Assembly: GCF_003590095.1 (NCBI RefSeq)
Contig: NC_039483.1
Coordinates: 7,502,001 to 7,566,000 of the forward strand
DNA: 64,000 nt
Direction of reading: 5' to 3'
Source: Trichoplusia ni
Taxonomy: Eukaryota > Arthropoda > Insecta > Lepidoptera > Noctuidae
The number at the start of each line of letters is the position of its first letter. Positions within the stretch are counted from its first letter, which is position 1. The notes below the pieces were generated by a model, which was not told the DNA's origin, made no database searches, and saw only the letters and a program-made list of their open reading frames with translations. The position numbers and the translations under genes are program-made. Below, in pieces: positions 12,640 to 23,940 of this stretch.

Positions 12640-12787
12640 AAAACAACAGTGGGTAAAGTGCCGCAGGTTCGACCCCGCGTAGGGCATGCGTTTGAGTGAT
12701 CCATGAACACTTCTTCTGTTTCGGCGTGTCTTTGTGTTTTGCACAAGAATCAAATTCGGATGCGGGAGTAGAATACAAAAAAATAAG
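12640..12787 (+). repeat. tRNA-derived SINE
   Basis: GCAGGTTCGACCCCGCGTAG holds a good tRNA B-box (GGTTCGACCCC). It is followed by GAGTGATCCATGAACACTTC and ends GGATGCGGGAGTAG with an A-rich tail. It closely parallels the element at 46161-46348, which ends GTGCGGGAGCAG. The upstream A-box half is degraded. Confidence 0.65.
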
Positions 12788-15700
12788 TTTAAGCATGTGG
12801 TTTTAAACAGCTTCCTTAACTGACCGTACTACATTCACGGAATATAAACATCTGTTCAAAGGTAAAGTGCCATAATCACCATTAACAAGACTATTGGCTG
12901 CAGTTCTTTAAATACATTTTATTCCGGAATAAAAAAGCAATCACAGCAACTAGTGCTACTGGAAATTGTATTTAATTTGTGACAGTCTTAGGTTCAAAAT
13001 TGGTTAAATATTTGCTTGTCCGAGTAAATAGAACAAGCCTTGGAACACTACATTTTTAAGTTATGAAAATCTAAGGAGGACAGATTTTTTTTCAAAGTCG
13101 CTTCACCAAAGTGAATATCTCAAAAAAAAAACTTTTTTTTCTTTCCTGGCTCTTGAACTCACTTTTCAATCCCTCTTAACTATAATTTCCCAAATTGCAC
13201 TTTAAATGCTGTCTCCATACATGCCACTATTCCACCAATCAACAAATAGGGTTGGCAACAAATACCTAAGCCATAATTCGACACTATGACCTAGAACACG
13301 ATGGTAACCGTTGGTCTATGGAAACCATTAAACGGTTAACGTAGTGGACAGGCTCGCGCGTTTGTCAAACTAATAGGGGATAGTAAACTAATACGAAAGC
13401 TTTAGTATATCACTTAGTGAATTAGCTGTGGACTGTTTTCTCCTGCTAATGTTAAATGGACATGAAATTTCGTTTGACTTAAAGAGCTTTGAAAAGATTG
13501 AGAGAATAAAAAACGGTAAATTGCGAAATTGGAGAGTTACGAACAAATAAGCTAAATTTCTTGAAACAAAGCAAGAATATTGCTAACCTATCAAGTTTTG
13601 TCCGTGTCGTACAAATATCAACTGTCTGGCTATCACGATTATTGAGAAAAAGCAATTTTACATTATTAAATGTATTGCTAGTTCAGATAAAGTGGTATCA
13701 AAAGACAGGTAGCAAAATCTAGCGAAATAATGTCTAATTACATCAAAAGTTGATAGGCACAATTCTTGGAAGCTATCGATTCCCAGTACCTTCTGACGTC
13801 TATCGCTCACAAAATCTATACAATCTCTCATGCATTACAATCTCTTCACACGGAGAACTCTGTAACCGATAACACAAACTTATCAACAGTGCCAACACTA
13901 AGACTAGAGTTTACAACGCGTAACAAATCGTGTGATCTGACCTTATTTCTCGACATCTAGAGTATTATACATAACAACGACCCTACCACGGATAGCAAAC
14001 ACTATTCGAAAACATTTACCGATTAATAATTATAAAATCAGCCTCTTACTGTCATATTGCTTGGTAAAAGCATAACCCACTCACTTTTGCTCAATGAGAA
14101 GAGATCATTGAGCAAAAGTGAGTGTGTTATGAAGGGCAAAGGAGTATTTCCGTACGGAGAATGATTAAACGTTGATTACCAGGCTTGCTCGCAATAGGGT
14201 ACATGACAAACATGTACAATTTATTTTGTCAGGCAGATTTCTGACGTCACTTGTCATTAAAGTGTACCTACGCATAACTGAAGTCACTCGAGACATCAAC
14301 TCACTATACGGTTTCATTTTTTGTTTTCCCGATAAGTGAAAAATCATAGGAAATCTGAAATATTTTGGGAATACATCTGACGCAATGATAAGATTTTTTA
14401 GTCAAAGTTACAATTTATGTGCAAAATATTGGGTTCTGTTTATAAGTTGAACTTAAGAGAAAGTCAGGAAGACAAAATTTCCCTGTATGAAAGCATCTAG
14501 TTTTCTAAACAAAGTATCAATGATCACAAAAATAACCTAAAGGGATTTGTTTTATTCACATTAGCAACAGTCATAAATATCGATAAAATAACGCGAGTAA
14601 ATCTTTTCTACGAGAGAACATCCTTATTTCAAAGTAACGATGCATAATTAATATCAATTCGTTCCGTAGGGGTTACAAATTCGAGTGTTACATATAAAAA
14701 TCTTTCGTGTATTAGGATGGTGGGTCTTCATAATCGTGTGAACCGTGCGCCCCCCATTTGACACATCCGTCTCGTAATAAACCGGCCGTATACACCCTGA
14801 CAGCCCTGATGACGGAGCCCGAGTAGGGTTGCCAAAAATACAAACGACGAAAAAACTTCAACAAAAAAATATTTCAGACCTCAAAATAATACGTTTCAAA
14901 AGGGTTTAGCGTATCTTGTCTTTTATGATTGTTTCAGTACGTCATAAGCATCTTATTCGTCTAAAGAACAATTGGTACTAAATTGAAGAATGTCATTGTT
15001 CTTAAGACGACGATGTGCCAAATACTCTCCGCATGCCTGTTCATCCGACAGTAAACAGCTTCATTAGATCAGTTGACGTTTCATTGTGCTCATAATTAAA
15101 CCATCAACATGCATTTCTCATATAGCAATTAAAAATTAAGTGCTCCTTTAATAAAAGCGACCCGCAATAAAATAAACGTACTGTAAAAACGACCTTACTG
15201 CTAATAATCTTAAATATTTTAATAATTTGCAATAACACCAAAATAACAGAAAAGATCAAACTATAGAAAAAAAAAAATATTAATAAGTGACAGCCCTACA
15301 AGGATTCTAGTACAAACGTTATTCCTTCACGGTCACAAACGAGCAGCCGTCAGGGCTGACACACCCGATTTGTCCGACAGCGCTTGACCCAACATCCGGT
15401 GCCAGCAATTGACACATTTGTCAAACCAACGACTATCTTGAAACTTAAACATTAAGCATCTTATTTACTAAGGAGCGGTAGTTGTGTCGCTTCTAAAATT
15501 TAAAACACATCTGGGAAGAGATCTTTCTAGGTACAAAGGAACGAAAAAATAACTAAAAGTGTGCAAAGGCGTGAGGAAGAGAAATGTTTAAACAAGAATC
15601 AAAGGGTACCAAAATCATGAAAAATAAAACTTTGACGATCAAATTCGTCCTCAAAGATAGACATGTATTGACACATTTTTATCAAAGGCAGTTCAGTTTC

Positions 15701-16925
15701 ACTTTTACAGAGATATAGCTAGATATCCCTTTCTAATATCAAAAGTCATCTTAATAGAGTAAGTACATAATAACTCATGTCATGTAAATTAAAATGGTAC
15801 ATATTAATCGTGACCGGGTCAAATGCAAGCGAGATGAGATTTACCAGTCATAAGTTATGACTCATAACTCATAGTTAAATCGTGTCAAACAGTGATGTTG
15901 ACAGTTTTTAGAAACATGCGGGCTAATATTTGTTACATATTATTAAGGTAAGTCGTTCCTGGTAGAAGACGTTCATAATGAGCTTAATAAGGCCTAGTTT
16001 TTCTTGTTCCTAATAAATCACTTTTAATAAAATGTAAACCGATTCCAGCATTCAAAAGGTGTGTATGTAACAAATGATTTTATCATATCAGCTAGGTGCT
16101 AGATCGGATAAGTACTTATGTTGTTTTTTTTTTGTTGTTTGTGAGCTATAGAAACCTCGGTGTAATCAAGGTACATACTTAAAAAAATACATGAACCTTT
16201 TTCTTTTTGGAGTCGATTAAAGATTTATCACAACCTTAATTCAGTTTCTTGTTTGCGACACGATTCCTTTTGACAAACGGCTCATAAAAACAAATCTTTT
16301 AGTCTAGATACATTGCAAAAAGCCTTTCCGAAACCGAATCAAATTGAAACCTAGGTCAAACCTAGTTACATAGGAACTTATACCGGACACGTGACAAAAA
16401 ACGATCGCCAGAGCCGCGAAGTACAATGACATGAGTTTTTTATCTTACCGAAGTTGTCCAATCATTTCTTTAGTAGCAATTGGTGTGGGGACATCACAAA
16501 AAAAATTGTCTGCTCCAACGATACGCCCCAATAAGTATAAAGGTTTCGTAAAAAACACACTTACCGGCAAAGGAAAATATTTCGTCTGCTTCTTAAGCAA
16601 GTTTTTCGTAATTTCGTAATACTCACCTGCAACAAATTAAGAAAAGTTAGATTAGTTGACAGAATTGACATCAAAAAAAAAATAGGCACACTATGTTAAT
16701 AGAAAGGCTAGACGAGACTCTACAAAGAGTACAAAGTGATACAATCGTTTTCTGTCATACGCCGAACAAAACAAACGGATAAACAAGAATGTGTATCTAA
16801 TCTAAAGAAGATAGCTGTCGTCATAAACTGAACAGAACTTAGTTAAAGCCTTTTAACCGATCTAACTAATCTAAAAGTAGCGCAGAGTATCAATCACCCA
16901 CTTACACTACAACTTTTATCATAGA
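12788..16925. other. Intergenic or intronic DNA with one strong hairpin, no gene recognised
   Basis: No protein-like frame is visible. The strongest local structure is the 61-base hairpin at 14071-14131, listed separately. Patches near 14740-14830 and 15330-15430 are less AT-rich than their surroundings and carry several TGACA/TGACAG words, which might be regulatory, but nothing decisive is visible. Confidence 0.45.
14071..14131. repeat. Near-perfect 27-bp hairpin with a 7-base loop
   Basis: The left arm (14071-14097, starting CATAACCCACTCAC) and the right arm (14105-14131, ending GTGAGTGTGTTATG) are reverse complements with a single mismatch, around the loop GAAGAGA. Pairing stops at the ends of the arms. 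A perfect inverted repeat of this length is not expected by chance. It could be a tiny foldback element, the product of a template-switch event, or a structured RNA. The loop and stem are short for a typical insect microRNA precursor, so I do not call it one. Confidence 0.8.
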
Positions 16926-17160
16926 CTAGCTGTTGCCCGCGACGTTATGATTTATACCTGCCCTGTTTTTTTCACATTTTCCATTGTATCTTTGCTCCTA
17001 TTAGTCGCAGCGTGATGGTTTATAGCCTAAAGCCTTCCTCGATGAATGGTCTATTGAACACAAAAAGATTTTTTCAATTTGGACCAGTAGTTCCTGATAT
17101 TAGCGCGTACAAACAAACAAACAATCAAACAAACTCGTCAGCTTTATATATTAGTATAGA
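16926..17160 (-). mobile_element. Non-autonomous Helitron (Lep1-like), antisense
   Basis: On the minus strand the element starts TCTATACTAATATATAAAGC and ends CGCGGGCAACAGCTAG, so it has the Helitron 5'-TC and 3'-CTAG ends. It sits between A (16925) and T (17161), the AT target expected of Helitrons. The GC-rich segment just before the 3' end is shorter than in the copies at 27908 and 28796: the piece carrying one arm of the subterminal hairpin is missing. It carries no coding capacity. Confidence 0.8.
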
Positions 17161-19900
17161 TATAGATAACGCATCAATATAACAAACTAGAGAAAATTCA
17201 TCAACACTTCTAACTGAACAAATTAATTGAAACGAACTGCAACATATATATTTAATAATGCAAATAAATTCACAAGTATCTCGGGTAAGGTTAGAAAACC
17301 ATTTCTAAACGGGAACCAGTTGGGCAGATCGGCTCAATAGATTTATATAGATTAGAAAATTATTCACTGTTTCCCCTGTGCTACTGCGTAAATAATATTC
17401 TAATATATTTCAGGGAAATAGGCTTTGTTTTATTACATGGTTTTAGATAGAGTTGGAAACTTGTGGAATTAGGTCTACGCACTTACTACGAAACGGTTAA
17501 AGTAGGGCTGTTGGCATTATGAAAGTGAGACACAGCTATTCGCTTTGTATGGCGTCATCTCGCTTATACAATGGCAATAGTCTTACTAAAGCAATCTCGG
17601 TACAGGTCCTGGGTGTTTAAAGTGCGAGTGCAGCTGTTTCTGTTATAATATCTGGCTTGTCTTCATCAGAGTGGCAATTTAGCTTTACAGCCGCTATCTC
17701 GGTTATTACTCAGCGTGTCACCACTCACCATGCTTAAATTATGGATGACTTGGACCTATTTACTTCCAGGGCCTTAGAGAAATCATTATGAAGCGGGAAT
17801 TTTAAGAGGAATGTTTTTAATCTTTTGTTTTATGACGAGGTTGTGTTTACTTTTATATGGAAAGGTATGAAGACGAAATTTTTCAGCGTTTGCTGTGTTT
17901 TCGGGTATTGGCCGTACGAATACAGTAATCTCGCTGCGTACTTTGCATGCTTCCCTTCACCGTTTTGACCCGTAAAATTATTTGTAGTACACTATGAATA
18001 TTCATAGAAAACTATAAACTTTGACTTGGAGCTTATAGCTCTAGCCTGTTTTTTAAAGTAAGTACCAAAAATACTTTTATTTATGAGGCCAACAAGGATA
18101 CAACTCCATTTAACTGTTTACTTTTCTTAAATTAAATTTATAAAAACTAAAGCCCTTACTTCAAATTCACACAATAGACAAAACTAGGCCTCATTACAAA
18201 ACTCGCATAGAAATAGCAAAATAAAATAGTTTATTTTAATTAAAATAACAAACATCTCATTGATATTAAATACACAAAATGCTTTTATTATACAATTTAA
18301 CGGCAACGTAACTTTCGACTTTAAAATCTCAGATATAAACCTTTTTAACTGACAAATTTGTTATCATTTATATTAATGTTATGTTAAAATATTTATAACT
18401 TTACAAAATATGGATATTAAGGTTATGCAAACGATAATTTTCGAGCGCTGCTAGCTTGTTTTACAGATGAAAAAAGTTTTCGATCTTAAGGTGTTGATAA
18501 CCTCATTCGTAACCTTTTAACTGCAAAATAACCGCGGTAAGAACAATTTCAAATATGAAAAAAACGAGCTATGGTAGTCAATGGGTCTTCTCTTGACTAA
18601 CGTATATATCCTTGCCTTGGTAAAGGATAAAGTCGTGAATATTGGACTCATGATAAATTACATTCTTACTGGATAAGTGTAATTATAGTGCAGCTTATAA
18701 GACACAGAATATCGATTTCTTGTTTATTTTCAAAAGTATCTAGTTCTGACCTAACTCCCACGTAATTTGAATAAAGTGTGAATAAAATAACCAAAATAAA
18801 ATTCAACGAGATTTTATGTGTGGACATCGAATAATAGAATTCATTTAAACGCATTTTAGGTATCCTTTAATACGAAACAAACATTAAAAGTTACACACAA
18901 AAGTATCGATTTCGAAGTATAAATACGTAATCAAAAATTAATATCGGTGTTAACCTCAGACCGCACTCGGGGAAACTTGAGTGCGGGGTATGATATCAGC
19001 TGAATCGAGATACGGTGGACTACGGTTAGTAATTAACACTTGAAATTATAATCGAAAGAGGAACTGTTCTTTACATTGTTTGAATGTTGGTAAGAAAAGG
19101 AGGTTAGTTTATTTTGTTTTTTTTTTTATATATTTTACTATGGCATCTACGATAAGAGGATTCTTATGGTCATGAATAGTAAGTTGATTGGGAAGTCTTG
19201 TTAGTTACATAGAAAACAGAATACTACAAAAATAAACAAAACATCAATTACTTAGTATACCTTATTAAATCGCCCTGCTTAAATAAAAGTTATTTACTTT
19301 TATATCATGTAGGCGGATCTCAAAGATGACCCAAATAGACCCACATTAAATACAAAAAATAATAAACTTAATGTTTCGTCTAATAAGGCAACGATAAAAA
19401 TATTACCACAGAATATTACTCAAAGAGGAAATATATGAATATTACATGAACATATCAACAAAATGATTCGCTTAATAAAATTTAATAGAAAAAAGGGAAT
19501 TAGGTAGAATAAGATCCCGACCGGACGGGGTCCGGCCTTCCCAAGACGATACAAAAATGCAGTAAACAAAAAATAATAATGATATTTTCCGCTCTGCTCG
19601 GCGGGAACATATTTTTTACGCTGGCAACAATAAGCAACGTATATGACGTCATATAAAACAAACTTCCTTTTGTCTGTGGGTCACGCTACGGCACAGGTTC
19701 TTTATTAACTTCCCTCGGGTTAGCTCAACTCTTTGTTGAACACATACATTTACTAGTCTAGACGAAGCCAGGATAAATTACTAATGAAAGCAGAATCTAT
19801 TTATAATCGTAGAGGTCGACTATTTCAATAAAAACTAAACAGCTTTAATTTCGAAAAGTTAATTTAAAATATTATTTGTTTTTTCTTTTTTTTATAGTTT
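17161..19900. other. Intergenic or intronic DNA, no gene recognised
   Basis: AT-rich sequence with a diverged copy of the palindromic repeat near 17510-17600 and a small 8-bp-arm hairpin (CCGCACTC, loop, GAGTGCGG) at 18961-18986. No protein-like frame was seen. Confidence 0.5.
18961..18986. repeat. Small GC-rich hairpin
   Basis: CCGCACTC at 18961-18968 is the perfect inverse of GAGTGCGG at 18979-18986, with a 10-base loop. It is isolated in AT-rich DNA. Function unknown. Confidence 0.5.
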
Positions 19901-19929
19901 TTTTTTTGACAATGATTACGACGAGCGAA

Positions 19930-20347
19930 CTAGAAATACAAATTGAAAAAAACACAAAATAGTGGCGGCAAAAGTCCTGTCAAAAACACAAAGATGGCGG
20001 CTATACGCGAACGAGATTTAATACCCACCATTTCCAATCTGATTTCAATCGAACCCAAACTACATACGAACATTGAACTAATCCTGGCTGGCAGTAAATC
20101 CAGCACACGGTTGCCGGTAACTGCACTTTTTGCCAGTATCACCCGTGACTCCTGTTACACATCGAATTTAACAATTTCCGCACGAAACCATTTTGTAGTT
20201 CAGTTTTTTTTTTCGAAATTGAATCCGCGGTGACAAGATTTTTTTTATAAAAAGTTGCTGGTTATTAATTTTATTGGACGCTCGTTTTGTACGTTCGAAC
20301 TTTGAATTTTGTTTTAAATTCATTTTGGATGTATTGTTTTGATAACA
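19930..20347 (+). promoter_or_regulatory. Possible promoter or 5' UTR region
   Basis: The patch contains AAGATGGCGGC at 19991-20001, a motif typical of transcription start regions (YY1/Pho-like). An insect initiator-like TTCAGTT lies near 20199, and composition is less AT-rich than the flanks. It directly precedes the exon-like ATG segment at 20348. This is inference from motifs only. The 96-codon open frame here looks like a by-product of composition. Confidence 0.25.
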
Positions 20348-20394
20348 ATGAGACTTAACTACGAAGGATTTAAGCCTGTTCAATTAATAAAAAG
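20348..20394 (+). CDS. Candidate first coding exon, unidentified
   Basis: An ATG in a favourable context (ACAATGA) opens a 15-codon frame plus two bases (starting MRLNYEGFKP) that runs directly into AAAAG/GTAAGTG, a consensus splice donor. Upstream lie promoter-like motifs. A short ATG exon with a perfect donor can occur by chance, and I recognise no family. I could not place the following exon, although the segment at 32251-32362 would be phase-compatible. Treat it as a hint only. Confidence 0.2.
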
Positions 20395-21382
20395 GTAAGT
20401 GCGAGTCGAACTCGATTAGTGAGTGTTCCGTAATGCCATAATTCTAGGTCAGTGGTACAAAGTACCCTATGATTTTAATATCTTTTGCTTTGGAAAATGC
20501 GACATACCTAAATAAGCAGGCATAACCTAAATAATAATTTTGACAAATTATTGTAACACAGTTCCTTTTTAACTTATTTTAAAATATAATCGAATGTTCA
20601 AATAAAATGTCCAGTTAATCCTTATATCAAAATCCCCTCGAAAAGCAGACCTTCATCAAAAACGGTAACGTAACAATCAATCGATCAACCCCGCACACTT
20701 CAAACTCAATAGCATTTCCAACGTTCCCTTCAGCTCCAAACAAACATACAGAATGACATGAAATAAGTTCAACTTATGAAGTTAATAACAGTTGCGGTTA
20801 GTTCGGGTACAGAATAACTAACAAAACTTCGTAGCCCTTGACCGTCCTCACATGTAAATAGTTTCTTTGAAAGTACAGCCGTAAAGGAAATGTGGGGACA
20901 TTATGTCGAATATAACAGCTGTTAATTAGCACTTGGTGATCGGTATCGAAATTAATTGATGATCAATTGTGTACAAGTCGTTTAGGAACTTAAGTACGTA
21001 AGGTCCTATGATGAAGTTTGTTGGTTAAAGTATAGTTATTATGTGTGAAGTTTTTATTAATGGTTTTGTGATTTTCCTACGTTTTTATGTACTCAGTTTT
21101 CTTGTTTGTTTGTCGTTCCGGTTAGATTTTTACAACTCAATTTTGAGGCGCTTACCGATATTAATCTGGCAGACTGAAATTTTCAGGGTGGTAAGTTCAG
21201 AATGCTGACTTCAAACCCGATGGCAATGCAATTTACAAATGTAAATATTTTATTTATATTTTTTTATAGATTTTTTAATTTTTTTTTTTACTGTAATGGT
21301 GTTTTATTGTAGGAAGAAATATATTGATTCTACCATTATGCAATACTTAATTGACTTAATTTTGGCTGTATTTATTAATTAT

Positions 21383-21540
21383 GTTGAGGTCAACGCGTCA
21401 AATCCTCTGTGGTTCGATCTTCATGTAGGACAAGAAGTGTTTGTGTGATCCAGAAATACTTGTCTTGAGCCTCTATGTATTTTTGCATGTGATATGCAAC
21501 AAATGTTTATGTAACCCTCACGAAACAATGATTAAACTCC
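21383..21540 (+). repeat. tRNA-derived SINE remnant
   Basis: GAGGTCAACGCGTCAAATCC, then GTGGTTCGATCTTCATGTAG (degraded B-box), GTGTGATCCAGAAATACTTG and a GCATGTGATATGCAAC body followed by a CTCACGAAACAATGATTAAA-like tail. This matches the family at 4769 and 46161. Confidence 0.55.
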
Positions 21541-22140
21541 TTGCTCTGTCGATTCTCAAAAAAAAAGAGTAACCTAAAAGTCAAGTGTTACCTCAAAATG
21601 CAAAATAACAAATCATACATCATGTACTAAAAGCATCGTAAAAGTGCCGAACAAGCATCACAATTAAAGACATATCAGCTGGCAGCATTCCCATCATTGT
21701 CAAACATTGCGTCACACAGACCACACAGTGGCTGCGCGTGAGTTGATCAATCATTCCGATTGAACGCAAGATAACAGCGGCACTCAAACTTTAAAAACGT
21801 TGTAGCGTTGTTAAGCTGAACATCAACTTCTGCTCAATTAGGAAAGGATGTTATTGTCAGGATTCCCTGACGTTCACCTTTTGTTACTTCCTCTTGAAAA
21901 CCCACAGATTAATATTGATATGCTGGTTATAAACGCTTGATCGATGGTACATGTTAATTCGCGAATTCCATGGTCAGTCCAAGGGCCTACCACAGACTGT
22001 TGAGTAATCTTTATAAGGCTCGTAAGCATTATAGCACATAATCAACATCCTGACATGCGTAGGTTGGTTTATAATTCTTAGAACATTATTTTATTTTTCA
22101 TCGTCTAAATAGCTACTCTCGGACGGTTCATTCCTCGTAT

Positions 22141-22242
22141 CTCGGGGCTTTCACAAATATTCAAGACACATGCACAAAGATACCCAAACACAATACGAGT
22201 ATTCGTGGATCGCACGAATGCTTATCCTACGCGGGGATCTAA
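22141..22242 (-). repeat. tRNA-derived SINE remnant
   Basis: On the minus strand it reads GATCCCCGCGTAGGATAAGC, GTGCGATCCACGAATACTCG, then TTTGTGCATGTGTCTTGAAT and TTTGTGAAAGCCCC. This corresponds to the middle part of the family at 4769. The tRNA-like head is missing. Confidence 0.55.
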
Positions 22243-23407
22243 GCTAGATATTAAAAGGATAACGACATCATAAAGTAAGTTTTCACAGTAGCCAGTAATC
22301 TCAGCTGATTATCATCTAATTTATCTATAAACTGGTGTATAGTATCGATGTTCAAAATACTTCTTCCAACTTTTACTTTTCTTTTAGTAGCGAAACCAGT
22401 CAGTAAAATTACACGCCCAGTACTTATCCACACACACATCAAAACTCACATTCAATGACGTCTCGAAACACTCGAGACAAGTTTTGCATGTCAAATCGAC
22501 AAACCCGAGTCTCGGATACACGATCGATAATTTATTTCACCCTCCGGGTCTCACCATCAACTTATAACGAAATGACTTAATACGCGGCCGTGTTGAGTTC
22601 TCAGCTATATTTCAACGGAGAATCAAAGAAACGACCTTTGTAATTTACGCGGTAAAAGGTGTTATCCCCGAGAAACTCGCCGTAAGACGTCTTATAATAG
22701 CGGCCGGAAAAGTGTAAATTATCATTTCTGTTAAACAGATATAGACATTTACATTGACTATTAATTAAAGGGATACAGCATGTAGGTATAGATAGATATC
22801 GTAGCGAGAAAGTTGCACGTGTCAAGGAAACGGCTTGAGATTGGCCTGACTTGTAAACATTTGAGCGTTCTTTGAGTTACTGCGAGTAGTGGGGTGGCAA
22901 TTATGAAAAGTGGTTGACACGACACAGGTGACACATGGTACAGCAGATATTCCTAGACGGATAGAAAAACAAAATAATAGATTTTAAAAATAACAACCAC
23001 ACCTAGTTGTTAGCCTGCTTAGATTAAATAAAAATACCAGACTTAACAATTATTTCATATTTGCTACCAAAACGTAATAGCTGTCCAAAAACTAGACAGT
23101 AGTTTGGGAACCGTAGAGCGATCATATATCGACGTTATTGAGAGTTAATTGATGTATGCGGGCTGTGGAAATGTGCCACAAGTCCACAGCGCACAAACAA
23201 CAAACAGTTTATACTAGTGCCAAGTAACCTAGTTTGTTGCTAGCCGCCATTTCGAAGTTCGACATACAACTTGGTAAAACGAAAAGTTTCATCCCTCTTC
23301 AAGAATGGCCTAGAAAAAGATAGGCTTTTTGAGAGAAAGACGTCTGATTTTCTTGAACACGAAATCTGTAGGCGCAATATGAGTTAGTTAGTTTTTTCTT
23401 TTTGAAA

Positions 23408-23626
23408 TCACTACTAATATTAAAAATGCGAAAGTAACTCTGTCTTTCTGTCTGTCTGTCTGTCTGTCTGTTACGCTTTCACGTCTAAACCACTGAACTG
23501 ATTTAAATGAAATTTGGTACAGAGATAGAATTGACCTTGAGAAAGAACATAGGATAGTTTTTGTCCCGGACTTTTGAAGAGTTCTCTCCGAAATCGGCGC
23601 GTGCGAAGCCGCGGGCGAAAAGCTAG
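23408..23626 (+). mobile_element. Non-autonomous Helitron with a TCTG microsatellite
   Basis: Starts TCACTACTAATATTAAAAAT and ends GCGGGCGAAAAGCTAG, so both Helitron ends (TC and CTAG) are present, inserted between A (23407) and T (23627). Near the 5' end is a CTGT/TCTG tetranucleotide run (about 23442-23471), then TTACGCTTTCACGTCTAAAC and CACTGAACTGATTTAAATGA, a body very common in lepidopteran genomes. It is a different subfamily from the three Lep1-like copies in this window and has no coding capacity. Confidence 0.75.
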
Positions 23627-23802
23627 TAAAATATATTTATTTGCTACAGATATAAGGCGTAATAACTATTAACTGAAGTACTGTTATATTTTAACACTTG
23701 TTTTTATCATAATATACGCATTTACAGAGTTATAAAATCAGTGTACTTTCTCCATTATACGCGACACTACTTTAAGAATTGTCGCCATGATTACCTTCAA
23801 AA

Positions 23803-23940
23803 GTGCTGGGTTAGCGGTTTAATGACTGGATTTGTATATTACACTACATAGTTGTAGATTCGAATCCATGCAAACACGTGTCATTGTCATTTTCCAGTTA
23901 CGTTTACTTTGCTTTTGGCAAGGCATTGACAACCAGTAGA
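23803..23940 (+). repeat. tRNA-like SINE remnant
   Basis: GTGCTGGGTTAGCGGTTTAA resembles a tRNA 5' end with an A-box, and GTAGATTCGAATCCATGCAA contains a B-box (TTCGAATCC) at about the spacing seen in tRNA genes. The anticodon stem does not fold convincingly and there is no matching acceptor stem, so I read it as a SINE head rather than a functional tRNA. Confidence 0.4.

Larger units (their letters stand above)
20401..23407. other. Intergenic or intronic DNA with SINE remnants
   Basis: Holds SINE pieces at 21383-21540 and 22141-22242, listed separately. The remainder is AT-rich with no protein-like frame. Confidence 0.5.

Noticed and set aside
14071..14131. microRNA precursor
   Set aside because: Almost perfect pairing with a 7-base loop and only 61 bases in total does not resemble a normal insect pre-miRNA, and I recognise no known mature sequence.
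23803..23872. tRNA gene
   Set aside because: A-box-like and B-box-like words are present, but there is no convincing acceptor stem or anticodon arm. It fits a SINE head better.
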